Positions 18,642-26,628 of a stretch of DNA of 32,603 nt are shown piece after piece. The stretch is from contig NZ_AKJG01000065.1 of the NCBI RefSeq assembly GCF_000282455.1, positions 1 to 32,603 on the forward strand, in the 5' to 3' direction. This DNA comes from Pseudomonas sp. GM74. Its GTDB lineage: Bacteria > Pseudomonadota > Gammaproteobacteria > Pseudomonadales > Pseudomonadaceae. Each line of letters begins with the position of its first letter. Positions within the stretch are counted from its first letter, which is position 1. The position numbers and the translations under genes are program-made. Under the pieces are notes generated by a model, which saw only the letters and a program-made list of their open reading frames with translations, was not told the origin of the DNA and did no database searches.

Positions 18642-19655
18642 ATGAAAGCCATTGCCTACTACGCCTCGTTGCCAATCAGTGACGACAAGGCCCTGCAAGA
18701 CATCGAACTGCCGGAGCCGGTTGCCGGCCCCCGCGACTTGCTGGTGGAAGTCAAAGCCATCTCGGTCAACCCGGTGGACACCAAGGTGCGCCAGAACGTC
18801 CAGCCCGAGGGCGGCGCGGCCAAGGTGCTGGGTTGGGACGTGGCTGGCGTGGTCAAGGCCGTGGGCAGTGAGGTGACGCTGTTCTCGGTCGGCGACAAGG
18901 TGTTTTACGCCGGCTCCATCGCCCGTGCGGGCGGCAACAGCGAATTGCATGTGGTGGACGAACGCATCGTCGGCCACATGCCGAAGACCCTTGGTTTCGC
19001 CGAGGCCGCCGCCCTGCCGCTCACCGCGATCACGGCCTGGGAACTGTTGTTCGAACGCCTGCAAGTACGCGAAGGCAAAACCGACGAAGGCCAGAGCCTG
19101 TTGATCGTCGGCGCGGCCGGTGGCGTGGGCTCGATCCTGACGCAACTGGCTCACCAGCTGACGGCCCTGAAAGTCATCGGCACCGCTTCGCGTGCTCAGA
19201 CCCAAAGCTGGGTGAAAGAGCTGGGAGCCGACCTGGTGATCGACCACAGCCAGCCACTCTGCGAAGCACTCAAGCGCGCCGGTGTGGATCAGGTGACCCA
19301 CGTCGCCAGCCTGACCCAGACCGACCAGCACCTGGACCAATTGGTCGAGGCATTGGCCCCCCAGGGCAAGCTGGCGCTGATCGATGACCCCAAGTCACTG
19401 GACGTGACCAAGCTCAAGCGCAAGAGCCTGTCACTGCACTGGGAATTCATGTACACCCGTTCGCTGTTTGAAACCGCGGACATGATCGAGCAGCACAACC
19501 TGCTCAATCGCGTCGCCTGGCTGATCGACGCCGGGACACTGAAAACCACGGTGGGCGAACACTTCGGCACGATCAACGCGGCTAATCTGCGCCGGGCCCA
19601 TGCCCTGCTGGAAAGCGGCAAGGCCAAGGGCAAGATTGTGCTGGAAGGGTTCTGA
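18642..19655 (+). CDS. Zinc-type alcohol dehydrogenase-like / NADPH:quinone oxidoreductase
   Basis: Protein of 337 residues, medium-chain dehydrogenase/reductase superfamily. The GroES-like N-terminal part includes VEVKAISVNPVDTKVRQNV, LGWDVAGVV and VGDKVFYAGS. The Rossmann part includes LLIVGAAGGVGSILTQLAHQ. Zinc-ligand cysteines are absent, so it should be a zinc-free NADPH-dependent enone/quinone reductase, matching the family often named zinc-binding alcohol dehydrogenase (YogA-like). CGGAG precedes the ATG. It is the probable target of the divergent LysR regulator. The physiological substrate is unknown. Confidence 0.88.
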   Translation: MKAIAYYASLPISDDKALQDIELPEPVAGPRDLLVEVKAISVNPVDTKVRQNVQPEGGAAKVLGWDVAGVVKAVGSEVTLFSVGDKVFYAGSIARAGGNSELHVVDERIVGHMPKTLGFAEAAALPLTAITAWELLFERLQVREGKTDEGQSLLIVGAAGGVGSILTQLAHQLTALKVIGTASRAQTQSWVKELGADLVIDHSQPLCEALKRAGVDQVTHVASLTQTDQHLDQLVEALAPQGKLALIDDPKSLDVTKLKRKSLSLHWEFMYTRSLFETADMIEQHNLLNRVAWLIDAGTLKTTVGEHFGTINAANLRRAHALLESGKAKGKIVLEGF

Positions 19656-19704
19656 AGCGCTGAAAAAACCGCCGCTGATTTCATCGCTTCCTTCTGTTTT
19701 CCGC

Positions 19705-19730
19705 CTGCGACCGGGCAATCCCGGTCGCAG
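19705..19730 (+). terminator. Strong hairpin after the oxidoreductase gene
   Basis: Perfect 11-bp arms CTGCGACCGGG and CCCGGTCGCAG with a CAAT loop, 50 bases past the stop codon. No T-run follows, so it may stabilise the mRNA end rather than terminate on its own. Confidence 0.55.
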
Positions 19731-19853
19731 ACAGCCTCTGTGGCACCCTCGAAAACCCGTGTTTTGTTTAGTTACAAACCGTCAGTCAGACAGTTGATCC
19801 TTGTCACAATGGTGACCGTATACGGGACTACAATCGAATCTCCTGCGAGGCAT

Positions 19854-19895
19854 TCTTTTGCGAAACGTCTTTTACGAGACATCTTTTACGAGAGG
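19854..19895 (+). repeat. Three 14-bp tandem repeats in the leader of a small gene
   Basis: Three consecutive 14-base units: TCTTTTGCGAAACG, TCTTTTACGAGACA and TCTTTTACGAGAGG. The last unit contains the GAGAGG ribosome site of the 57-residue protein gene. The 14-base period is not a multiple of three, so this is not coding repetition. Confidence 0.75.
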
Positions 19896-19904
19896 AATTC
19901 GGCT

Positions 19905-20078
19905 ATGAAGATCCTGATAAAAGAACTGGCAAAGTCCCAGTGGCAAGTTCGCTTAGACCAACATGCTGTGACGTTCCGCAGCGAAGCAGAAGCTCGCGCT
20001 TTCACGCGTACCCTTGAAGCCCGCATCCAGGCCCCTCACCAGATTCCCGTCCTCCTTGCGCAGCGTGCGGCCGGCTGA
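19905..20078 (+). CDS. Small conserved-looking protein, 57 residues
   Basis: MKILIKELAKSQWQVRLDQH at the N-terminus, then a helix rich in Ala/Glu/Arg (SEAEARAFTRTLEARIQ). No signal or membrane segment. The pattern suggests a beta-hairpin followed by a helix, a compact cytosolic fold. AGAGG lies 9 bases before the ATG. The longer frame from 19740 runs through promoter and repeat sequence. A possible promoter is TTGATC-19-TATACG at about 19796-19826, with a GTCAC/GTGAC dyad in it. It converges on the efflux pump gene with 8 bases between the stop codons. Function unknown. Confidence 0.7.
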   Translation: MKILIKELAKSQWQVRLDQHAVTFRSEAEARAFTRTLEARIQAPHQIPVLLAQRAAG

Positions 20079-20086
20079 CTCCGGCC

Positions 20087-21283
20087 TCAAACCTGGGCTT
20101 GCGCCAGCGCCCGGGCTTTTTGCAAACGCCGGGTGAGCACTGCTGCGCTCACCACCAGAACTCCACACAGGCTGATGACCATGGCCATCGGCACGGCGCT
20201 ACCGTCGTGCAGCACACCCACCAATGCGGAGGCACCGGCAGCCACGCTGAATTGCAGACAACCGAGCAGCGCCGACGCGCTGCCGGCCCGTGCGCCCTGC
20301 CCGCTCATCGCACACGCCGCAGCGTTGGGGCTGATGCAACCGAGGCTGGCGATACAGATGAACAATGGAATCAGCAGCGGCCACAATTGTGCCGTATGCA
20401 AAGAGCTGACAGCGAGCAGGGTCAAACCGGCCGCCAGATAAACCCACACCGCGCGCGCCAGCAAAAACATCGGGCCACGCTTGGCCAGTAACCGCGCGTT
20501 GACCTGCGCCACCAGAATGAAACCCGCTGCATTGATGCCGAACAGCCAGCCGAAATGCTCGGCCGCAACGCCGTAGAGCTTGATGAAGATAAAGGGTGAA
20601 CCAGCGATGTAGGCAAACATCCCGGCGATGGCGATGCCCCCGGTCAAGGCATGGCCAAGAAATATCGGGTCGGCCAGCAACCGACCGTACTGACGCAGCG
20701 CACCCGACAACGGTTGACGCGGCATGTGGGCCGGCATGCTTTCCGGCAATCCCGTCGCCACCGCCAGCCCCGCCAGCGCACTGAAACCGGTCAAGGCCAG
20801 GAAGATCGACTGCCAGCCTGTGGTGTTGACCAACAACCCACCCAGCAATGGCGCGAGAATGGGGGCAAGTCCCATCACCAGCATCAACTGCGAAAAGACT
20901 TTCGCCGACCCCACCGCATCACACTTGTCGCTGACCACCGCCCGGGAAATCACCATCCCCGCGCAACCACCCAGCGCCTGGATGAAACGCGCACCGATCA
21001 GCCATTCCAGGTTCGGCGCAAAGGCACACGCCACGGATGCAGCGGTGAACAAACCGACACCGATGAGCAACGGAACGCGTCGCCCGAAACGATCCGCCAC
21101 CGGGCCATAGGCCAACTGACCGATGGACAGGCCGAGGAAGTACGCCGCCAACGTCATCTGAACGTGATTTTCGTCCGTCCCGAAAGCCAGGGCCATGGCC
21201 GGGAAGGCCGGCAGGTAGAAATCGATCGCCAGCGGACCGAAAGCGCTCAAGGCGCCGAGAATCAGAATGGTACGCAAGTTCAT
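20087..21283 (-). CDS. Bcr/CflA-family MFS drug efflux transporter
   Basis: Protein of 398 residues with 12 expected membrane helices. The N-terminal motif GPLAIDFYLPAFPAMA is the Bcr/CflA signature. Loop 2-3 carries motif A (GPVADRFGRRVPLLIG). The motif RFIQALGGCAGMVISRAVVS in helix 4-5 region is typical of the 12-TM DHA1 drug/H+ antiporters. It should export small hydrophobic drugs or similar compounds by proton antiport across the inner membrane. The start at 21283 gives the standard N-terminus. No dedicated regulator is adjacent. Confidence 0.92.
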   Translation of the reverse strand: MNLRTILILGALSAFGPLAIDFYLPAFPAMALAFGTDENHVQMTLAAYFLGLSIGQLAYGPVADRFGRRVPLLIGVGLFTAASVACAFAPNLEWLIGARFIQALGGCAGMVISRAVVSDKCDAVGSAKVFSQLMLVMGLAPILAPLLGGLLVNTTGWQSIFLALTGFSALAGLAVATGLPESMPAHMPRQPLSGALRQYGRLLADPIFLGHALTGGIAIAGMFAYIAGSPFIFIKLYGVAAEHFGWLFGINAAGFILVAQVNARLLAKRGPMFLLARAVWVYLAAGLTLLAVSSLHTAQLWPLLIPLFICIASLGCISPNAAACAMSGQGARAGSASALLGCLQFSVAAGASALVGVLHDGSAVPMAMVISLCGVLVVSAAVLTRRLQKARALAQAQV

Positions 21284-21373
21284 CAGGCATCCAGTGAGGC
21301 AGAAGTCGGCAGCCCGACAGTCTAGCCGCGCATGGACGCCTTGAACATTCCAGTAGCTCGCTAACTATCAAAT

Positions 21374-21571
21374 TCAGGTCAGTTTGACACCGTAACCCTC
21401 TTCGCTGATCGCCTCGATCACCTGCTCGGCGGTCAGCGCACTTTCGACACCGACCTCCCTGGCCGCCAGATCGACCCGCACACTGGCCGCCGGGTCTTTG
21501 GCCTGGACCGCCTGGGTGATGGCCTTGACGCAGTGACCACAAGACATGCCTTCAACGTTGAACACTTGCAT
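21374..21571 (-). CDS. copZ: CopZ-like copper chaperone
   Basis: Protein of 65 residues, a single heavy-metal-associated (HMA) domain. The metal site is GMSCGHC at about 8-14 (C11, C14). The ferredoxin-like pattern ends EAISEEGYGVKLT. It binds Cu(I) in the cytosol and hands it to CopA. AAGGAG precedes the ATG. A CueR operator-promoter lies 31 bases upstream on the same strand. It is separate from copA but under the same type of control. Confidence 0.93.
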   Translation of the reverse strand: MQVFNVEGMSCGHCVKAITQAVQAKDPAASVRVDLAAREVGVESALTAEQVIEAISEEGYGVKLT

Positions 21572-21601
21572 GGGATAGCTCCTTTTCCGAGGGTTGAACC
21601 C

Positions 21602-21632
21602 AGTTTCGAGCTTGCCACCATGGCAAGGTCAA
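21602..21632 (-). promoter_or_regulatory. CueR operator-promoter of copZ
   Basis: On the minus strand: TTGACC (-35), 19-bp spacer, GAAACT (-10). The spacer holds the dyad CTTGCCA-TGG-TGGCAAG (21611-21627), a standard CueR site. It points at copZ. Confidence 0.85.
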
Positions 21633-21719
21633 GTTCTGAAGTTAGCTGCCGGGCTGGCAATCGGCGCGACGCTCGGCCAAGCTGCGTCCATCAATGACTC
21701 GAACTCAGGAGACTCAGCC

Positions 21720-22103
21720 ATGCGCTGGTCAGTTTTCAGCCTGTTTGGCTTTCTCAGCCTTTTCGCCGCCGTGCCTTCGGTCAATGCTGCCGGTCAGGAT
21801 TATGGCGTGCTGATCATTTCCCGCGAGCGCCTGGAAGTCGCGACCAGTTGTGAAATCGGTGTGTACATCCAGGATCAACTGGCGGCGCGGCTGTTTCAGG
21901 AACAGAGCACCTCGTTCAACCTGCCGCCGGGCATCGTCTCGCTGCGCCTGAAACTGCTGCCGGGCCAGGTCCCGGGTTGCAATCCGGGCATGCTCGCGCC
22001 GGGGTCGCAGGATATCCAGCTCAAGGCCGGGGATGTGCTCAAGTACCGGATCGCGATGACGCAGGAAGGGATGTATCTGAAGCGCGCCGGTCTCGGCTAC
22101 TGA
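21720..22103 (+). CDS. Small secreted protein of unknown function in the copper cluster
   Basis: Protein of 127 residues. The signal peptide is MRWSVFSLFGFLSLFAAVPS with cleavage likely after VNA (about residue 23), giving a mature periplasmic protein of about 104 residues. It has two cysteines (TSCEIG and PGCNPG) that could form a disulfide and no lipobox. The pattern GVYIQDQLAARLF, TSFNLPPGIVSLRLKLL, AGDVLKYRI resembles small beta-sandwich proteins of the PEGA/DUF2846 kind, but I do not recognise the family. CAGGAG precedes the ATG at 21720. An upstream in-frame start at 21594 would run through the CueR operator and is rejected. It lies between copZ and copA. There is no Met/His-rich copper motif. 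Confidence 0.8.
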   Translation: MRWSVFSLFGFLSLFAAVPSVNAAGQDYGVLIISRERLEVATSCEIGVYIQDQLAARLFQEQSTSFNLPPGIVSLRLKLLPGQVPGCNPGMLAPGSQDIQLKAGDVLKYRIAMTQEGMYLKRAGLGY

Positions 22104-22114
22104 CCCACAACCTT

Positions 22115-22203
22115 TGTGGGAGCGAGCTTGCTCGCGATGATGGCGGCACATTCAACGTGGATGTGACTGAAAAACCGCTATCGCGAGCAAGCTCGCTCCC
22201 ACA
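22115..22203. repeat. REP doublet (REPIN), GAGC variant
   Basis: Inverted copies at 22115-22139 (TGTGGGAGCGAGCTTGCTCG...) and 22180-22203, using GCGAGCTTGC instead of GCGGGCTTGC. It separates the secreted protein gene from the copA promoter. Confidence 0.88.
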
Positions 22204-22254
22204 GGGGATCACAGCCAGGCTCAGGCCCCGGGCACTCCCACATCAGATTGGCAC

Positions 22255-22285
22255 TTGACCTTGCCAGCATGGCAAGGTTGATCCT
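22255..22285 (+). promoter_or_regulatory. CueR operator-promoter of copA
   Basis: TTGACC (22255-22260), 19-bp spacer, GATCCT as -10. The spacer region contains the perfect 8-bp dyad CCTTGCCA-GCA-TGGCAAGG (22259-22277), the consensus CueR box. It lies 30 bases before the copA start. Confidence 0.9.
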
Positions 22286-22314
22286 GTGGTCATCTACTAC
22301 AGGGAGTGCGACCG

Positions 22315-24708
22315 ATGTCCGAATCCACCACGTTCGACCTGCCGATTGCCGGCATGACCTGCGCCAGTTGCGCCGGGCGGGTCGAGCGCGCCTTGAGCAA
22401 AGTCATTGGCGCCAGTGCCGTCAGCGTCAACCTCGCCACTGAACAGGCCCGGGTGCAAGCGCCCAGCGACAGCCTGCCGGCCCTGATGGATGCCGTGGCC
22501 AAGGCCGGCTACAGCGTGCCGCAACAGAGCCTGGAATTGAGCATCGACGGCATGACCTGCGCTTCCTGCGTCGGTCGGGTCGAGCGTGCGCTTGGCAAGG
22601 TTGCGGGAGTGAAAAGCGTCAGCGTCAACCTGGCCAACGAACGCGCCCACCTTGAACTGCTCGGCCAGATCGATCCGCAAACCTTGATCGCCGCGGTGGC
22701 CAAGGCTGGCTACAGCGCCAGCGTCCGGGAAGCCGAACACCCGCCGACCGACAACCAGCAACAGCGCCTGCACCGCGAACGCCTGGCCTTGATCATCGCC
22801 ATTGCCCTCGCCTTGCCGCTGGTATTGCCGATGCTGCTACAGCCGTTCGGCGTGCACTGGATGCTCCCGGCCTGGGTGCAATTCGCTTTGGCCACGCCGG
22901 TGCAATTCATCTTCGGTGCACGGTTCTACGTCGCCGCCTGGAAAGCCGTGCGCGCCGGAGCCGGCAACATGGATTTGCTGGTGGCCCTGGGCACCAGCGC
23001 CGGGTATGGCTTGAGCCTGTACGAATGGGCCACCGCCGCCGGGCGCATGCCGCACCTGTATTTCGAAGCCTCGGCGGTAGTGATTGCCCTGGTGCTGCTG
23101 GGCAAATACCTGGAAAGCCGCGCCAAGCGCCAGACCGCCAGCGCCATCCGCGCCCTCGAAGCCTTGCGCCCGGAACGGGCGATCCGGGTGATCGATGGCC
23201 ACGAACAGGAAGTCGCCATCAGCGCCCTGCGCCTCAACGACCTGGTAATGGTCAAACCCGGCGAACGCTTCCCGGTGGATGGCGAAGTGGTTGAAGGCCA
23301 GAGCCACGCCGACGAGGCCCTGATCAGCGGCGAGAGCCTGCCGGTGCCCAAGCAGCCCGGCGACAGAGTCACCGGCGGCGCGATCAACGGTGAAGGCCGG
23401 TTGCTGGTGCGTACCCAGGCCCTCGGTGCGGAAACCGTGCTGGCGCGGATCATCCGTCTGGTGGAAGACGCCCAGGCCGCAAAAGCACCGATCCAGAAAC
23501 TGGTGGATAAAGTCAGCCAGGTATTCGTGCCTGTCGTGCTGTTGATTGCCCTGGCCACCCTGATCGGCTGGTGGCTGTATGGTGCGCCGATGGAAACCGC
23601 ACTGATCAACGCCGTGGCGGTGCTGGTGATCGCCTGCCCGTGCGCCCTGGGCCTGGCCACACCGACGGCGATCATGGCTGGCACCGGTGTGGCGGCACGC
23701 TACGGGATTCTGATCAAGGACGCCGAAGCACTGGAACGTGCCCATGAAGTCAGCGCGGTGGTGTTCGACAAAACCGGCACCCTGACCTCCGGCGCCCCGC
23801 GCATCGCTCATCTGAGTGCCATCGACGGTAATGAGGCGCGTCTGCTGCAATTGGCCGGCGCCCTGCAACGCGGGAGTGAGCATCCGCTGGCCAAGGCTGT
23901 TCTGGATGCCTGTGCCGAACGCCATTTGACGGTGGCCGATGTCAGCGACAGCCAGTCCCTGACCGGCCGCGGCATCGCCGGCAGCCTCGAAGGGCGCCGC
24001 CTGGCACTGGGTAATCGTCGCCTGCTGGAGGAAAGCGGCTTGAATGCCGGGCCATTGGCGGACTCGGCAATCACGTGGGAAAAAGAAGGCCGGACCTTAT
24101 CCTGGCTGATCGAACAATCCCCCCAACCACAGGTGCTGGGCCTGTTCGCCTTCGGTGACACCCTCAAGCCCGGCGCGCTGCAAGCGGTGCAACAACTGAG
24201 CGCACGGAACATCAGCAGCCACCTGCTGACCGGAGACAATCGCGGCAGCGCCAACGTGGTGGCCCAGGCCCTGGGCATCCACGATGTGCATGCCGAAGTG
24301 CTGCCGGCGGACAAAGCCGCCACGGTCGCCGCACTGAAACAAACCGGCGTGGTGGCGATGGTCGGCGACGGCATCAACGACGCCCCGGCACTGGCCGCCG
24401 CCGACATCGGCATCGCCATGGGTGGCGGCACCGACGTCGCCATGCATGCGGCCGGCATCACCCTGATGCGCGGCGATCCGCGATTGGTGCCGGCCGCGCT
24501 GGAGATCAGCCGCAAGACCTACGCAAAAATCCGCCAGAATCTGTTCTGGGCCTTCGTCTATAACCTGATCGGCATTCCGCTGGCGGCGTTCGGCTTCCTC
24601 AATCCAGTGCTGGCCGGTGCGGCCATGGCGTTGTCGAGCGTCAGCGTGGTGAGCAATGCGCTACTGTTGAAAACCTGGAAACCCAAGGACCTGGAGGACA
24701 ACCGATGA
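22315..24708 (+). CDS. copA: Cu(I)-exporting P1B-type ATPase CopA
   Basis: Protein of 797 residues, inner membrane. Two N-terminal HMA domains each have GMTCASC (C16/C19 and C82/C85). Eight membrane helices follow, with the transport site C441-P-C443 (CPCALG). The actuator motif is GES (LISGESLPV). The phosphorylation site is D485 in DKTGTLTSG. The P1[10 protein letters not shown] (H523-P524) and hinge [10 protein letters not shown] (about 684) are intact. It pumps Cu(I) out of the cytosol. GGGAG precedes the ATG at 22315. A CueR promoter drives it, and the cueR start codon overlaps its stop (ATGA). Confidence 0.97.
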   Translation: MSESTTFDLPIAGMTCASCAGRVERALSKVIGASAVSVNLATEQARVQAPSDSLPALMDAVAKAGYSVPQQSLELSIDGMTCASCVGRVERALGKVAGVKSVSVNLANERAHLELLGQIDPQTLIAAVAKAGYSASVREAEHPPTDNQQQRLHRERLALIIAIALALPLVLPMLLQPFGVHWMLPAWVQFALATPVQFIFGARFYVAAWKAVRAGAGNMDLLVALGTSAGYGLSLYEWATAAGRMPHLYFEASAVVIALVLLGKYLESRAKRQTASAIRALEALRPERAIRVIDGHEQEVAISALRLNDLVMVKPGERFPVDGEVVEGQSHADEALISGESLPVPKQPGDRVTGGAINGEGRLLVRTQALGAETVLARIIRLVEDAQAAKAPIQKLVDKVSQVFVPVVLLIALATLIGWWLYGAPMETALINAVAVLVIACPCALGLATPTAIMAGTGVAARYGILIKDAEALERAHEVSAVVFDKTGTLTSGAPRIAHLSAIDGNEARLLQLAGALQRGSEHPLAKAVLDACAERHLTVADVSDSQSLTGRGIAGSLEGRRLALGNRRLLEESGLNAGPLADSAITWEKEGRTLSWLIEQSPQPQVLGLFAFGDTLKPGALQAVQQLSARNISSHLLTGDNRGSANVVAQALGIHDVHAEVLPADKAATVAALKQTGVVAMVGDGINDAPALAAADIGIAMGGGTDVAMHAAGITLMRGDPRLVPAALEISRKTYAKIRQNLFWAFVYNLIGIPLAAFGFLNPVLAGAAMALSSVSVVSNALLLKTWKPKDLEDNR

Positions 24709-25118
24709 ACATCGGCCAAGCGGCCCGCCACAGCGGCCTGAGCGCAAAGATGATCCGTTATTACGAATCCATCGGCCTGCTCAAGGCAGCCCATCGCACC
24801 GACAGCGGCTACCGGGTATACGGCGACGACGACCTGCACACGCTGGCGTTCATCAAGCGCTCGCGAGACCTGGGGTTTTCCCTGGAGGAAGTCGGCAAGT
24901 TGCTGACCCTCTGGCAAGACCGCCAACGCGCCAGCGCCGATGTGAAAGCGTTGGCTCGCCAGCACATCGATGAGTTGAACCAGAAAATCCGCGAGTTGGG
25001 CCAGTTGCGCGACACCTTGCAGGACCTGGTCGAGCACTGTCAGGGCGATCATCGGCCGGATTGCCCGATTCTCAAGAACCTGGAGTCGGGGTGTTGTGCT
25101 GAACCGGTTCGCACCTGA
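24705..25118 (+). CDS. cueR: Copper-responsive MerR-family regulator CueR
   Basis: Protein of 137 residues. The MerR HTH is [39 protein letters not shown]. It has the CueR hallmarks: Ser77 in ASADVK, the metal-loop pair C112-x7-C120 (CQGDHRPDC) and a C-terminal CC (SGCCAE). These indicate monovalent Cu/Ag sensing. It overlaps copA by 4 bases (ATGA), so copper-induced transcription of copA also raises cueR, a positive loop. The two CueR boxes at 21602 and 22255 are its visible targets. Confidence 0.95.
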   Translation: MNIGQAARHSGLSAKMIRYYESIGLLKAAHRTDSGYRVYGDDDLHTLAFIKRSRDLGFSLEEVGKLLTLWQDRQRASADVKALARQHIDELNQKIRELGQLRDTLQDLVEHCQGDHRPDCPILKNLESGCCAEPVRT

Positions 25119-25144
25119 AACGTTGATGCTGGATGTACTGACGC

Positions 25145-25210
25145 CTTCGCGGGCAAGCCCGCTCCCACAGGTCCAGTGGTGTCCATGTGGGAGCGGGCTT
25201 GCCCGCGAAG
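25145..25210. repeat. REP doublet (REPIN) after cueR
   Basis: Inverted REP copies at 25145-25169 and 25186-25210 with a short 16-base spacer, just past the cueR stop. Confidence 0.9.
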
Positions 25211-25250
25211 GCGGACCGTCAGGCGACAAAATTATTGAATCTGCACCCAC

Positions 25251-25278
25251 AAAAAAACCCGGCCGAAGCCGGGTTTTT
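25251..25278. terminator. Bidirectional Rho-independent terminator
   Basis: CCCGGC (25258-25263), CGAA tetraloop, GCCGGG (25268-25273), then T5 on the plus strand; A7 on the left gives a T-run for the minus strand. It serves the convergent cueR (+) and RIO kinase (-) genes. Confidence 0.92.
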
Positions 25279-25288
25279 CTTTAGCCGA

Positions 25289-26182
25289 TCACTGCATCCA
25301 CGGTGGAGGCGGCTCTTCGGTTTTGCCCGGCGGAGCATCGTCCGCCGCGCGTACGGCCTGCTTGCGCTCTTCATCCAGGCGCGCAGCCTCGATCTCGCGC
25401 ATGATGCTGCCCACGTCGGCCAGCTCTTCCGTATCGGCGAACTCGCCGGTCAGGACACTGGCCGGGTGCAAGGTGCCGGCCTCGTACAAGGCCCACATTT
25501 CCTTGGCGTACCTGGTCTTCTTCAACTCCGGCGCAAACCGCCCGAAGTAGGACGCCATGTTGCCCACGTCGCGCTCCAGCATGCTGAACGCGTGGTTGTT
25601 GCCCGCCGCATCCACCGCTTGTGGCAGGTCGATGATCACCGGGCCGGTCGGCGTCAGCAGCACGTTGAACTCGGACAGGTCGCCGTGCACCAGACCGGTA
25701 CACAACATCAGCACGATCTGCGAAATCAGGAACGCGTGATATTCGCGTGCCTGGTCCGGTTCCAGCACCACATCGTTCAGACGCGGCGCGGCATCACCGT
25801 ACTCGTCGGCCACCAGTTCCATGAGCAGCACGCCTTCGAGGAAGTCATACGGCTTGGGCACCCGCACACCGGCATTGGCCAGGCGGAACAGCGCCGCCAC
25901 TTCAGCGTTCTGCCAAGCGTCTTCGGTTTCCTTGCGCCCGAATTTGGAACCCTTGGCCATGGCCCGGGCCTGACGGCTGTTGCGCACCTTGCGGCCTTCC
26001 TGGTACTCGGCCGCCTGACGGAAACTGCGTTTGTTCGCCTCCTTGTAGACCTTCGCGCAACGTAACTGGTTACCGCAGCGCACCACATAAACAGCTGCTT
26101 CTTTACCACTCATGAGTGGGCGCAGCACCTCGTCGACCAGACCGTCCTCGATCAGGGGTTCAATGCGTTTTGGAGTCTTCAT
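25289..26182 (-). CDS. RIO-family serine protein kinase
   Basis: Protein of 297 residues, RIO1-type atypical kinase. The ATP loop is SGKEAAVY (25-32) and the ATP-binding Lys is K44 in CAKVYK. The catalytic loop is HGDLSEFNVLL with D168 and N173. The metal-binding Asp is D185 in VIIDLPQAVD, and the flexible-loop region is RNSRQARAMAKGSKFGR. All key residues are present, so it should be active. The acidic, proline-rich tail ends PPPPWMQ. In archaea and eukaryotes RIO kinases act in ribosome maturation; the target in pseudomonads is unknown to me. The start at 26182 has only a weak ribosome site. It is a single-gene unit converging on cueR. Confidence 0.92.
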   Translation of the reverse strand: MKTPKRIEPLIEDGLVDEVLRPLMSGKEAAVYVVRCGNQLRCAKVYKEANKRSFRQAAEYQEGRKVRNSRQARAMAKGSKFGRKETEDAWQNAEVAALFRLANAGVRVPKPYDFLEGVLLMELVADEYGDAAPRLNDVVLEPDQAREYHAFLISQIVLMLCTGLVHGDLSEFNVLLTPTGPVIIDLPQAVDAAGNNHAFSMLERDVGNMASYFGRFAPELKKTRYAKEMWALYEAGTLHPASVLTGEFADTEELADVGSIMREIEAARLDEERKQAVRAADDAPPGKTEEPPPPWMQ

Positions 26183-26628
26183 CAGCTTTTATTGTGGGTC
26201 CTTTATTACCAAACACGCGAAAGTCATTCGTTATACGGCAATCCACTCACGGGGGGGAGGGGTTGCCGACTTATGAACATTGCAGATGCACACAATGTAC
26301 CGATTTCATCAGGTAAAACCGACGACCGCCATGGGTCGTTCCAGATCATAGCCGAGCCTGCGTCACTTGTTGTGCAAGGGTATTGAGGGCAATTGCGACA
26401 GAAACTGACACCACTGTTCATACCTTCCGTAGGATTTTTCCCAACAGACCTCAATTTCCTCCGACAACAGCCGAAGTCCTTAGTGACAAAGTGATTTGTC
26501 CGACAATCGCTCCTCCAATAATAGCGATGCCGCACTCAAGGATCCGGGTAGACCAAGAACGTTTACGGCTGCCAATAAACCGCGAGTCATCTGCACTGCG
26601 TGGGCCTACAAGAAAATCTGGAGCGCGG
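26183..26628. other. Gene-free region before the chemoreceptor
   Basis: This 446-base region, less GC-rich than its surroundings, separates divergent rio and chemoreceptor genes. Short open frames here have no ribosome sites and odd composition. GCCAATAA near 26570 resembles half of a sigma28 (FliA) promoter, but no matching -35 is seen. No hairpin or repeat is evident. Confidence 0.5.

Noticed and set aside
21594..21719. Upstream in-frame start for the secreted copper-cluster protein, with a second hydrophobic stretch
   Set aside because: It would be translated through the CueR operator; the ATG at 21720 has a good ribosome site and its own signal peptide.
26183..26628. Sigma28 (FliA) promoter and small genes before the chemoreceptor
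   Set aside because: Only the GCCAATAA half is present, with no TAAAG-like -35 at the right spacing; the short frames have no ribosome sites.
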